From contig NZ_CP048113.1 of NCBI RefSeq assembly GCF_010093065.1, positions 5,022,001-5,086,000 of the forward strand: a DNA stretch of 64,000 nt, in the 5' to 3' direction. The translations under genes were made by a program, and so were the position numbers. The notes under the pieces were generated by a model. That model was not told the DNA's origin, ran no database searches, and saw nothing but the letters and a program-made list of their open reading frames with translations. Positions 7,844 to 16,059 of the stretch are shown here, one piece after another. The stretch's first letter is position 1. Each line of letters begins with the position of its first letter. Origin of the DNA: Chitinophaga agri. Its GTDB lineage: Bacteria; Bacteroidota; Bacteroidia; Chitinophagales; Chitinophagaceae.

Positions 7844-8146
7844 CTATACTACCTGCATTACAGAGTTAAAAGCGACAAACTGATTGCCAAACAGATCATA
7901 GCTTGTCTGACGCAGTTTTGGCGCATGTTCCGCCAGGAAAGTCTGATAGTTTTCCAGTGTGTCTGTAAAGTACTGAGCTGAGTAAGTTGGACCATCTTCG
8001 TCATCCTGCTCAAGTAGCCTGCAGATGCGGTAATCATGGAAAAGTCCTGTTGCCATTATCGCAGGTATATGCTCTTCTTTCATCCATTGTAGCCACCTTT
8101 CGTTGATGAAGTGTGTTACTTTCGTCGTTACGTTATAAATAACCAT
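7844..8146 (-). CDS. DUF4286 family protein
   Basis: A 100-residue cytoplasmic protein of the DUF4286 family, common in Bacteroidota and of unknown function. It reads MVIYNVTTKVTHFINERWLQWM followed by HIPAIMATGLFHDYRICRLLEQ and a central YSAQYFTDTLENYQTFLAEHAPKLRQ, the usual pattern of a small alpha/beta (ferredoxin-like) domain. No signal peptide. Only 13 bp downstream of the exonuclease III gene on the same strand, so the two are probably one transcript. Confidence 0.8.
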   Translation of the reverse strand: MVIYNVTTKVTHFINERWLQWMKEEHIPAIMATGLFHDYRICRLLEQDDEDGPTYSAQYFTDTLENYQTFLAEHAPKLRQTSYDLFGNQFVAFNSVMQVV

Positions 8147-8159
8147 GTGGGAAATGTCT

Positions 8160-8924
8160 TTACGATTCTAGTTGCAGATACACCGGACAGTGGTCTGAAT
8201 GCTTTACTTCCTGCCAGATCTGAGCGTCTTTCAGCCTTGTTTGCAGTGGTGTTGTAACGCTGATATAATCGATACGCCAGCCCTTGTTGTTGTTCCTCGC
8301 ATTTGCGCGGAAGCTCCACCAGCTGTATTGATGCGGTTCCGGATGGTAATGACGGAAGGTATCAATAAAGCCGTTCTCATATAGCTTATCCATCCAGGCC
8401 CGCTCCTGTGGCAGGAATCCCGAGGAATTCTTATTACCCACCGGATCATGAATATCCATAGGCTTGTGGCATATATTATAGTCACCACACACAACCAGGT
8501 TAGGGCGTGTAGCTCTCAATGCTTCCAGATAGCCATAAAACTCGTCCAGCCACTGGTATTTATAAGTCTGTCTTTCATCGCCACTGGTACCAGAAGGGAT
8601 GTAGGTATTGATCAGTGTAATATCGCCGAAATCCAGGCGTATTACGCGTCCTTCTGCATCGCTCTGCATGAAGCCGTTACCATACTGCACGTTATCAGGT
8701 TTGATCTTCGTCAGTACAGCTACGCCACTATAGCCTTTTTTCTGTGCAGGATACCAGTAATGCTCATAGCCAAGCCCGTCAAACTGCTGGTAGTCTACAT
8801 TGTCTTTATGCGCCTTGATCTCCTGCAGGCATATGATGTCGGCAGGATCTGTTTTCAGCCATTCGGTAAAACCTTTAGTCATGGCGGAGCGCAGCCCGTT
8901 TACATTATAGGAAACAATTCTCAT
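8160..8924 (-). CDS. xth: Exodeoxyribonuclease III / AP endonuclease
   Basis: Mg-dependent exonuclease and apurinic-site endonuclease of base-excision repair. 254 residues. Motifs of the exonuclease-endonuclease-phosphatase fold are in order: MRIVSYNVNGLRSA, the metal ligand in IICLQEIKAH, YSGVAVLTK, INTYIPSG with the catalytic Tyr, VVCGDYNICHKPMDI, WWSFRANARNNNKGWRIDY and the final SDHCPVYLQL (catalytic Asp-His). Length fits the family. Followed at 13 bp by the DUF4286 gene; metH lies upstream on the same strand, with its terminator between. Confidence 0.96.
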   Translation of the reverse strand: MRIVSYNVNGLRSAMTKGFTEWLKTDPADIICLQEIKAHKDNVDYQQFDGLGYEHYWYPAQKKGYSGVAVLTKIKPDNVQYGNGFMQSDAEGRVIRLDFGDITLINTYIPSGTSGDERQTYKYQWLDEFYGYLEALRATRPNLVVCGDYNICHKPMDIHDPVGNKNSSGFLPQERAWMDKLYENGFIDTFRHYHPEPHQYSWWSFRANARNNNKGWRIDYISVTTPLQTRLKDAQIWQEVKHSDHCPVYLQLES

Positions 8925-8967
8925 CGTGTGGTCTGTCAGTAATCCCTGAAATGGGGAAAAGAGGTGA

Positions 8968-9001
8968 TAAAAAAAGCCGGCAGTCCTCAGCGCTACCGGC
9001 T
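8968..9001 (-). terminator. Terminator of the metH genes
   Basis: On the minus strand AGCCGGTAG / CTGCCGGCT (one G-U pair) encloses a 9-nt loop and is followed by seven T. It starts 12 bp after the metH stop codon. Confidence 0.85.
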
Positions 9002-9013
9002 CTATCGAAATGA

Positions 9014-11770
9014 TTACATATCGTATTCAAGTACGGGTCGAAGCCATTTTTCGGCTTCTTCTACCGACCATCCCTTACGTGCCGCATAGTCTTCTACCTG
9101 GTCTTTTTCGATCTTACCCAGGCCGAAGTATTTGGCTTCAGGATTCGCAAAGTACCAGCCGCTAACGCTGGATGCCGGATACATTGCGAGGGATTCTGTA
9201 AGTATAATACCTGTATTGGCAGTAGCCTCCAGCATATCAAACAGCTTGTATTTCTCGGTATGTTCAGGACAGGCAGGATAACCAGGCGCCGGACGGATAC
9301 CTGCATATTCCTCACGGATCAGCTGATCATTGTCCAGCTGCTCATTGCTGTCATATCCCCAGAATTCTTTTCTCACGCGTTTATGCATGAGTTCTGCGAA
9401 TGCCTCTACCAGTCTGTCTGCAAGGGCTTTCAGCATAATGCTGCTATAGTCGTCCAGTTCTTCCTTGAACTTCTCCAGCCACTTTTCAATATCGCCACCA
9501 GTCGTCACTGCAAATGCACCCATATAATCCTGTATACCTGATTCTACCGGTGCAATGAAGTCGGCCAGTGAGAAGTTAGGTTGTCCGGGCGCTTTTTTCA
9601 GCTGCTGACGAAGGCATTCCAGGCGGATAGTGCCCTGGCCCGGAGTAGGCGACTCTACCGAGATCGTATCATCAGCTGTTCTGACAGCCGGGAATAAGCC
9701 GATCACGCCATTAGCGGTCAGCCATTTTTCTTCCACAATACGCTTCAGCATTACCTTTGCATCTTCATACAAACGGGTAGCTTCTACTCCCACAATCTCA
9801 TCTGTAAGGATCTGCGGGAATTTACCATGCAGTTCCCATGAAATGAAGAATGGCTGCCAGTCAATATATTCAGCTATCTCAGCCAGATCGTAGTTATGGA
9901 ATGTCTTTACGCCCAGTTCTTTAGGAACTACTGGTTTATAGTTACTCCAGTCTGTGATCGCTTTATGCTTGCGGGCCTCTTCGATCGGAAGATATTGTTT
10001 AACCGGTTTTTTATTCCGGAAATTCTCATTCAGTTTCTGGTATTCCAGCTTCACATCGTCCAGGAAAGTCTTTTTCATGGCTTTACTCAGCAGGCTGCTG
10101 GTCACCGTTACACTACGGGAAGCATCCAGAACGTGAATGACGCCGTGTTCGTATTCCGGGGCGATTTTAACCGCTGTATGTGTACGGGAAGTAGTTGCAC
10201 CGCCAATGATCAGCGGTACTTCGAAATTTTGACGTTTCATTTCCCTGGCGACATGCACCATTTCATCCAGGCTTGGAGTAATCAGGCCACTCAGACCAAT
10301 GATGTCTACCTGTTCCTGACGGGCGGTCTGCAAGATCTTCTCGGCAGGTACCATTACACCCATGTCTATGATGTCATAGCCATTACAGCCGAGCACCACG
10401 CCCACAATGTTCTTACCGATGTCATGCACATCGCCTTTTACGGTCGCCAGCAGTATTTTACCTGCCGATTTCACTACACCACCGTTCAGTTCCACCATTC
10501 TTTGTTTTTCCTCTTCAATAAAGGGTGTCAGTACAGCTACTGATTTCTTCATTACGCGGGCACTTTTTACTACCTGCGGGAGGAACATCTTGCCACTGCC
10601 GAAGAGGTCACCTACTATGTTCATACCAGCCATCAGGGGGCCTTCGATCACGTCGAGCGGACGTGGATATTTCTGTCGCGCTTCTTCAGTATCAGCGTCG
10701 ATATAGTCGGTAATACCGTTCACCAGCGCATGGCTCAGTCGTTCTTCTACTGTACCCTGGCGCCAGGTCTCATCTTTTTCGATCACCTTGCCTTTACTTT
10801 TCACCGTTTCCGCATAGGCGATCAGGCGCTCTGTTGCATCTGGTCTCCGGTTCAGGATCGCATCATCACACAGCTCACGCAATGTAGGCTCTATTTCATC
10901 ATAGATCTGTAGCATACCTGCATTGACGATCCCCATGTTCATACCCTCCTTAATGGCGTGATAGAGGAATGCAGAGTGCATGGCTTCTCTTACAACGTCA
11001 TTACCACGGAAGGAGAAGGAGATGTTACTTACCCCACCGCTGACACTGGTCAGGGGCATCAGTTCTTTAATGCGACGGGTAGCGTTGATGAAATCTACCG
11101 CATAGTTGTTGTGTTCTTCAATACCCGTAGCGATCGCAAAGATGTTTGGATCGAAGATGATATCCTGTGGATCAAAGCCTACCTGTTCCGTAAGGATCTT
11201 GTAGGAACGGTGACAGAAGGATACTTTCTTTTCTTCTGTATCAGCCTGACCATTTTCATCAAACGCCATTACGACTACGGCAGCACCAAAGGCTTTACAG
11301 ATCTTTGCCTGTTCAATGAACTTGGCTTCGCCTTCCTTCAGACTGATAGAGTTTACAATACATTTACCCTGCAGGCATTTCAGGCCAGCTTCGATGATAG
11401 AGAACTTACTGGAGTCGATCATCACCGGAATCTTGGAGATATCGGGTTCTGATGCGAGCAGGTTGAGGAAGGTGGTCATGGCCTTTTCTCCATCGAGGAG
11501 GGCGTCGTCCATGTTCACATCTAGTACCTGCGCACCGTTTTCTACCTGTTGACGGGCTACTGAAAGGGCTTCTTCATAGAGACCTTCTCTGATCAGTCGC
11601 GCAAATTTCTTCGAGCCGGTTACGTTGGTACGTTCACCGACGTTAATGAAATTTGTCTCCGGTCTTACTACCAGTGGTTCCAGGCCGCTCAGGCGGAGGA
11701 AAGGTTGTATGGTACGGACAGTTGGAGCCTCTGTTTGTAATGTATCTGTTGAAGTGATTGTATCGCTCAT
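9014..11770 (-). CDS. metH: Cobalamin-dependent methionine synthase, folate/B12/activation part
   Basis: 918 residues carrying the last three modules of MetH: a pterin-binding methyl-tetrahydrofolate domain (about 30-300; [36 protein letters not shown]), a B12-binding pair (cap region around [16 protein letters not shown], then the Rossmann part with the cobalt-ligand motif DVHDIGKN and the [13 protein letters not shown] strand), and the C-terminal AdoMet reactivation domain ([12 protein letters not shown], then [23 protein letters not shown]). The homocysteine-binding module is encoded by the separate upstream gene 44 bp away. The two chains must cooperate to make methionine. Split MetH is common in Bacteroidota, so this is not a frameshift. 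Confidence 0.96.
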   Translation of the reverse strand: MSDTITSTDTLQTEAPTVRTIQPFLRLSGLEPLVVRPETNFINVGERTNVTGSKKFARLIREGLYEEALSVARQQVENGAQVLDVNMDDALLDGEKAMTTFLNLLASEPDISKIPVMIDSSKFSIIEAGLKCLQGKCIVNSISLKEGEAKFIEQAKICKAFGAAVVVMAFDENGQADTEEKKVSFCHRSYKILTEQVGFDPQDIIFDPNIFAIATGIEEHNNYAVDFINATRRIKELMPLTSVSGGVSNISFSFRGNDVVREAMHSAFLYHAIKEGMNMGIVNAGMLQIYDEIEPTLRELCDDAILNRRPDATERLIAYAETVKSKGKVIEKDETWRQGTVEERLSHALVNGITDYIDADTEEARQKYPRPLDVIEGPLMAGMNIVGDLFGSGKMFLPQVVKSARVMKKSVAVLTPFIEEEKQRMVELNGGVVKSAGKILLATVKGDVHDIGKNIVGVVLGCNGYDIIDMGVMVPAEKILQTARQEQVDIIGLSGLITPSLDEMVHVAREMKRQNFEVPLIIGGATTSRTHTAVKIAPEYEHGVIHVLDASRSVTVTSSLLSKAMKKTFLDDVKLEYQKLNENFRNKKPVKQYLPIEEARKHKAITDWSNYKPVVPKELGVKTFHNYDLAEIAEYIDWQPFFISWELHGKFPQILTDEIVGVEATRLYEDAKVMLKRIVEEKWLTANGVIGLFPAVRTADDTISVESPTPGQGTIRLECLRQQLKKAPGQPNFSLADFIAPVESGIQDYMGAFAVTTGGDIEKWLEKFKEELDDYSSIMLKALADRLVEAFAELMHKRVRKEFWGYDSNEQLDNDQLIREEYAGIRPAPGYPACPEHTEKYKLFDMLEATANTGIILTESLAMYPASSVSGWYFANPEAKYFGLGKIEKDQVEDYAARKGWSVEEAEKWLRPVLEYDM

Positions 11771-11814
11771 TTGTGTTGCTGTAGTAAAAATTGTAGGAAT
11801 ACCCCGGTTAAATG

Positions 11815-12831
11815 TTACGCCAGATCAGCTGCCAGTGCTGGCAAACGCCTTGGAGACATTGTTTTTACATGTTCTGCAATGTGACGGATATGGTCTGGCG
11901 TAGTACCGCAACAGCCACCTACGATGTTCACAAAGCCTTCTTTTGCGAAGTCTTCGATGATATGGGCCGTCTGATCAGGTGTTTCGTCATATTCACCGAA
12001 CGCGTTAGGCAGCCCGGCGTTGGGATAACAGCTTACATTGCACGCTGCGATCTGAGACAGTTCTTCGATATAAGGACGCATCTGGTTGCCTCCCAGTGCG
12101 CAGTTAAGACCTACTGAGAAGGGTTTCGCGTGCATGACAGAAATGTAGAAGGCTTCCAGGGTCTGGCCACTCAGTGTTCTGCCTGAAGCATCGGTAATAG
12201 TACCGGATATCATTACCGGCAGTTCCGGTTGGGCGATATCTCCAAAGTATTTTTTGATAGCAAATATGGCTGCTTTACTGTTCAGCGTATCAAAGATCGT
12301 CTCGATCAGCAGAATGTCTACGCCCCCTTCATGTAGCCCTTTCACCTGTTCGTAGTAGGCCGCTACTACTTCATCAAAGGAAACAGAGCGGAAGCCCGGA
12401 TTGTTTACGTCAGGGGAGAGGGACAGTGTTTTATTCAACGGACCAATAGCACCGGCTACAAACCTTGGTTTGTCCGGATTCTTAGCTGTATACTCCTGTG
12501 CTGCTTTTTTGGCAATACCTGCGGATGCGATATTCATTTCAAACGCCAGTGACTGCATGTCGTAATCAGCCATGGCAATGGTGGTCGCACTGAAAGTATT
12601 GGTTTCGATGATATCGGCACCAGCTTCCAGGTATTCTTTGTGTATAGCTTCTATGATCTGAGGTTGTGTAATACTAAGCAGGTCATTATTGCCTTTTACA
12701 TCGAGGTGGTAGTCCTTAAAACGTTCGCCCCTGTAGTCGGCTTCTTCCAGTTTATAGCGCTGGATCATGGTCCCCATCGCACCGTCAATAATCAGAATGC
12801 GCTCAGCCGCACATTGGGATAATGATTTCAT
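11815..12831 (-). CDS. Homocysteine S-methyltransferase module of split MetH
   Basis: 338-residue TIM-barrel homocysteine-binding module, equivalent to the N terminus of E. coli MetH. It starts with [21 protein letters not shown], and the three zinc cysteines are visible in [10 protein letters not shown] and [11 protein letters not shown]. On its own it binds and activates homocysteine; methyl transfer needs the cobalamin chain encoded 44 bp downstream. First gene of the two-gene metH operon, with a promoter about 57 bp upstream. I looked for SAM or cobalamin riboswitch sequence in the leader and saw none convincingly. Confidence 0.95.
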   Translation of the reverse strand: MKSLSQCAAERILIIDGAMGTMIQRYKLEEADYRGERFKDYHLDVKGNNDLLSITQPQIIEAIHKEYLEAGADIIETNTFSATTIAMADYDMQSLAFEMNIASAGIAKKAAQEYTAKNPDKPRFVAGAIGPLNKTLSLSPDVNNPGFRSVSFDEVVAAYYEQVKGLHEGGVDILLIETIFDTLNSKAAIFAIKKYFGDIAQPELPVMISGTITDASGRTLSGQTLEAFYISVMHAKPFSVGLNCALGGNQMRPYIEELSQIAACNVSCYPNAGLPNAFGEYDETPDQTAHIIEDFAKEGFVNIVGGCCGTTPDHIRHIAEHVKTMSPRRLPALAADLA

Positions 12832-12887
12832 AATTGTAATACGTTTATTAGTTACGGTTTAATAATATCCGTGGGTCGAACAATAAA

Positions 12888-12916
12888 CAAATCTACCCGC
12901 GGAAACTAATAAACAA
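12888..12916 (-). promoter_or_regulatory. Promoter of the metH operon
   Basis: On the minus strand TTG (12914-12916), 18 bp, TAGATTTG (12888-12895). The TTG overlaps another TAnnTTTG (TACATTTG at 12914-12921), which could be an alternative start. A GTTTATTAGTT / AACTAATAAAC pair flanks the region. Further upstream, 12922-13110 holds no gene that I can see. Confidence 0.65.
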
Positions 12917-13111
12917 ATGTACTTAATAATTACCTTATAAAATAAGGCTCCACGGGCATGACAGCCGTCTGACACTACTCCGGGGCGCCTGTTTATGCGC
13001 GTGATCCGGCATTTTATACCAATTTAAAACCATCCGGGGAAGCTTTGCAGCCATGGGACAGGGTTTCAAGGGTGTTTGAGGGATGGTTTTAATTGAAACA
13101 GGAGAAAAAAT

Positions 13112-13142
13112 TTGTTTGGAGTTTATAAGTCTACTATATTTG
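13112..13142 (+). promoter_or_regulatory. Promoter of the leader peptide and 70-residue gene
   Basis: TTG at 13112-13114 (20-bp spacer) or 13116-13118 (16 bp) precedes TATATTTG at 13135-13142. The predicted transcript would begin about 20 nt before the leader peptide start at 13171. Confidence 0.7.
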
Positions 13143-13170
13143 TAGGGTAATAGGGAGCGACGCTTCTACA

Positions 13171-13278
13171 ATGAGAATTACGATGCAAAAAGAGGTTCAA
13201 CAATCATTAGGGCACGTTATAACCCTGAACATGCTTCATCAAAACAACAGTTGTCATCACCAGCGCTGTTGTTGCTAA
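13171..13278 (+). CDS. Candidate cysteine-rich leader peptide
   Basis: A 35-codon frame that opens about 25 nt after the predicted transcription start. It begins MRITMQKEVQQSLGHV and ends NNSCHHQRCCC-stop, so four of its last eight codons are Cys, three of them consecutive just before the stop. The Cys codons lie in the right arm of a hairpin: AACAACAG (13243-13250) pairs exactly with CTGTTGTT (13266-13273). This arrangement resembles known cysteine-sensing attenuator peptides, where ribosome stalling on Cys codons changes mRNA folding. No database support; the regulatory role is inference. An internal ATG at 13183 is an alternative start. Confidence 0.55.
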   Translation: MRITMQKEVQQSLGHVITLNMLHQNNSCHHQRCCC

Positions 13279-13335
13279 CCGGTAGCATACCACCATTAGC
13301 CGTTTAGTTTTAACCTGCATAAAATCATTATTGAT

Positions 13336-13548
13336 ATGAGTATTGCTGAGCATGTACACAGCCTGCAGCAGCATCTGGCGCAGTATGGACTGTACCCGGT
13401 GCCTGCGGATGGCGACCGTGGAGAAGCAGAGGTATTTAAGATCTGCTTTTTAAATAAGTATGAAATGCAACGCTGGCAGGCGCTGAGAGAAAGTGAAGCG
13501 CAAACTGCAAGTATTGGTGCATCTGCATTGATCAATAAAAACGAATGA
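13336..13548 (+). CDS. Unknown 70-residue protein downstream of the leader peptide
   Basis: Not recognised. A 70-residue cytoplasmic protein with no signal or membrane segment: an N-terminal helix (SIAEHVHSLQQHLAQYGLYP), a charged middle (ADGDRGEAEVFKICFLNKYEMQRWQALRESEAQ) and an Ala/Ser-rich end. The codon use and composition look like real coding sequence and the frame is in the predicted transcript 57 bp after the candidate cysteine-rich leader peptide. It has one Cys. It may be the regulated gene of that leader. A 91-codon frame overlapping its stop runs through a terminator and is not accepted. Confidence 0.6.
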   Translation: MSIAEHVHSLQQHLAQYGLYPVPADGDRGEAEVFKICFLNKYEMQRWQALRESEAQTASIGASALINKNE

Positions 13549-13714
13549 ACATCAGGCGGAAGCCTATGTATATACCAGACGGGGCGCGGAAGTATGGAGG
13601 TTTACCTGCTGAGGTCCGCCTGAGAAAACCAAACCAACCAGTACTTTTTTTCATAACGTGGAATTACAGGTTAAACACACACGGGTGTTGTTCAGCACTC
13701 GTAACTTTTAAAAT

Positions 13715-13760
13715 AAAACGCTTAACATGGAACGGAAGACCATTCTATGTTAAGCGTTTT
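13715..13760. terminator. Bidirectional terminator between the 70-residue gene and recR
   Basis: AAAACGCTTAACAT (13715-13728) and ATGTTAAGCGTTTT (13747-13760) are perfect 14-bp arms with an 18-nt loop; A/T-rich tails lie on both sides, so it can serve both strands. The stem core AAACGCTTAACA recurs in the terminator at 22137-22187. Confidence 0.88.
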
Positions 13761-13781
13761 GTTTATCTGGCAGTTACTGGC

Positions 13782-14399
13782 TTATTTCTGCACGTAACTT
13801 TCCAGTGGCAGCCTGTTTGAAATAGATCTTGCCAGTGTCATCTCATCTGCATATTCCAGCTCTCCGCCAAAGGCGATACCACGTGCGATCGTAGTGATCT
13901 TAACCGGGAATTCCTTTAACTTCTTTGATAGATAATAGATGGTTGTGTCACCTTCTATTGTAGGACTGAGCGCCATGATGATCTCTTCTACTCCCTGTTG
14001 CTGTACTCGTTCTACCAGTGAATAAATATTCAGCTGGTCCGGTCCGACGCCATCAATAGGGGAGATGATCCCGCCCAATACATGATACACGCCATTGAAC
14101 TGTTGCGTGTTCTCGATCGCCATCACATCCCGGATGTTCTCTACCACACACACCAGCGCCTTATTACGGGAGGGGCTGCTACATATACTGCATACCTCCT
14201 GGTCAGAAACGTTGTGGCATACTTTACAGAACTTGATCTGTTCCCGCATACGGGTCACGACGTCACCGAACAGTTTTACCTGCGCCGGGTCCTGCTTCAG
14301 GAGGTGCAATACCAGGCGTAACGCTGTTTTCTTGCCTATACCCGGCAGCCGCGCAAATTCATTAACTGCATTTTCTATCAGTGCGGAGGAAAATATCAT
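13782..14399 (-). CDS. recR: Recombination mediator RecR
   Basis: RecR works with RecO and RecF to load RecA on gapped DNA. 205 residues, the standard length. Order of parts: helix-hairpin-helix region (EFARLPGIGKKTALRLVLHLL), four-Cys zinc finger (CKVCHNVSDQEVCSIC), Toprim domain (LVCVVENIRDVMAIE, then IIMALSPTIEGDTTIYYL) and the C-terminal ARGIAFGGELEYADEMTLARSI. Convergent with the small gene upstream; the Ig-like lipoprotein gene lies 72 bp upstream on the same strand. Confidence 0.97.
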   Translation of the reverse strand: MIFSSALIENAVNEFARLPGIGKKTALRLVLHLLKQDPAQVKLFGDVVTRMREQIKFCKVCHNVSDQEVCSICSSPSRNKALVCVVENIRDVMAIENTQQFNGVYHVLGGIISPIDGVGPDQLNIYSLVERVQQQGVEEIIMALSPTIEGDTTIYYLSKKLKEFPVKITTIARGIAFGGELEYADEMTLARSISNRLPLESYVQK

Positions 14400-14471
14400 A
14401 CTGTAAAATTAACTCAATTGCGAATGATGCATTACGATTTGTTCATCCGGTGGGCCGGTATCGTAACGGTA

Positions 14472-15956
14472 CTAAAAGCTGGCCTGGATCTTTACGCCCC
14501 AGTTGGCTTTTATATTTTCCTTTTTCGGCATACTGATCACCCGTTCCGGTTGCTTCTTGGGCGTGCCATAGTAAACGCCACGGTCCCATTTACCGTTGTT
14601 ATTATCATCCAGTAATATCCATACTTCGTATTCTCCGGGGGTAATACGCTTTTGCACCCAGGAGTTACGTACGATCTTACCGGAGTACTTCACTTCTTTG
14701 TTTACAACGAGCTGTGCGACATAATGCATTGTATCACTGATCGCAGCCTTGGCGCTATCACTGAGGGTGAGTGTCAGCATGGCTTTTCCATAGTCAGATT
14801 CCTTCTTGGCGGCGAAATTGATCGTATCCGCTTTGGTCGGTTGTAAGCCGGTGGTATCTGCTACAGCTTCTTTAGGGATGATCAGCCGGTAGGGCTTACC
14901 TTCTTTCCAGTCATAGTGCACCAGCAGCTTGGTGCGGGTAGAATCGAAAGAAGTGGTAAAGGTGACTGGCGTGAACAGGGTATCCTGTGTGAGGCTGAAT
15001 GCCGTACTATCCAGTGTTTTAATAGGTGCACTGAATGTAATCAGCAAAGGCTGACCCAGTTCCTGTTTATTATCTGTCAGATCAGGTGATATATTCAGAT
15101 AGCGCTTTTTCTTCTTGTCTTTCTCTTTGTCCTTCTCCTTCTTCTCGGCATCCTCTTCAGCTACCGGTTGCTCTTCCGGAGCAAATTCATCAGGCTTCCT
15201 GAGTGTACTGTCCTGCTCTGTAAACAGCAGCATGGTGATATTACTCAGGTTCTTATCTGTCAGATGCAGCAAACTGTCACTGAAGGCGATCATCTCTTTG
15301 GGTTGGGTATACTGAAGATCTCTGTCTTCTTCTTTCAGCGCAAAGAGTTTATAGTCACCGGGAGCCATATTTCTGAACCAGAAAGCGCCATTTCCTTTGG
15401 AACGGGCAAAGTATACTGGTTTCTCCTTAGAGACAACAGAGTCGGTGTTATTGCGGTAGATCATGACAGAGACGTTGCTGTCCGGTTTACCTGTCTGTGC
15501 ATCTATGATAAAACCCCGTACCTGGAGGGAATCCAGATAGTCGCCGGTGGAAATGACATATTGAAAATCCTGTATGGGATTATTCTCGTTGTTATCACGG
15601 ATGGCATCACCAAAATTGAATGTGTAGGTTGTATTTTCCTGTAGCGTGTCCTTGATCTCCATGGTCACCGTCCTCAGTTTAAAGGTGACTGAAGGGGTAC
15701 GTTTGAGGGTCGGAGACACGATCAGTTTCTCGAATACGTTGTCTACCTGCACAAACTCATTGAAAGTGAAGTACACTTTCTTACTCTTGAAATGAAGTGT
15801 GGAATCCGCGGGACTGATATCTACCAGCCTGGGCGCCAACGTGTCCTTCGGGCCGCCACTTGGAGGTACGATATTGGCACAGCCAGGAAACAGAAATATA
15901 CAGGCGCTTATCACTATCAGCCAGTTAGCCCAGCAACGGAAATTATGAGTCATCAT
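14472..15956 (-). CDS. Ig-like domain lipoprotein
   Basis: 494-residue predicted lipoprotein: a hydrophobic N-terminal segment ends at FPGC (Cys26), followed by the segment IVPPSGGPKDTLAPRL that is typical of Bacteroidota Ig-like lipoproteins. Residues about 40-130 match the SbsA-type Ig-like fold (VYFTFNEFVQVDNVFEKLIVSP), and 150-215 look like a carboxypeptidase-regulatory beta-sandwich (RGFIIDAQTGKPDSNVSVMIY ... GDYKLFAL). A Glu/Lys-rich linker near 280-300 separates these from a second beta-rich half ending in a piece like YEVWILLDDNNNGKWDRG. Function unknown; probably surface or periplasmic. The preceding helicase gene is about 100 bp upstream on the same strand. Confidence 0.8.
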   Translation of the reverse strand: MMTHNFRCWANWLIVISACIFLFPGCANIVPPSGGPKDTLAPRLVDISPADSTLHFKSKKVYFTFNEFVQVDNVFEKLIVSPTLKRTPSVTFKLRTVTMEIKDTLQENTTYTFNFGDAIRDNNENNPIQDFQYVISTGDYLDSLQVRGFIIDAQTGKPDSNVSVMIYRNNTDSVVSKEKPVYFARSKGNGAFWFRNMAPGDYKLFALKEEDRDLQYTQPKEMIAFSDSLLHLTDKNLSNITMLLFTEQDSTLRKPDEFAPEEQPVAEEDAEKKEKDKEKDKKKKRYLNISPDLTDNKQELGQPLLITFSAPIKTLDSTAFSLTQDTLFTPVTFTTSFDSTRTKLLVHYDWKEGKPYRLIIPKEAVADTTGLQPTKADTINFAAKKESDYGKAMLTLTLSDSAKAAISDTMHYVAQLVVNKEVKYSGKIVRNSWVQKRITPGEYEVWILLDDNNNGKWDRGVYYGTPKKQPERVISMPKKENIKANWGVKIQASF

Positions 15957-16059
15957 TTGAGTGTATTATTCCAAAAACCGGTTCCAAAGATCAAACTCCC
16001 ATCAGTAATATCCAAATCTGCCGATAATAGGCCATTTCCGGCGGACGGCCAGGGCATTC

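Noticed and set aside
12832..13110. Possible SAM or cobalamin riboswitch upstream of metH
   Set aside because: I could not find the conserved boxes of either class; only promoter-like and AT-rich repeats were seen. A covariance-model search would be decisive.
13545..13820. 91-codon plus-strand frame overlapping the stop of the 70-residue gene
   Set aside because: It runs through the 14-bp terminator hairpin and into the 3' end of recR on the other strand; composition is not protein-like.
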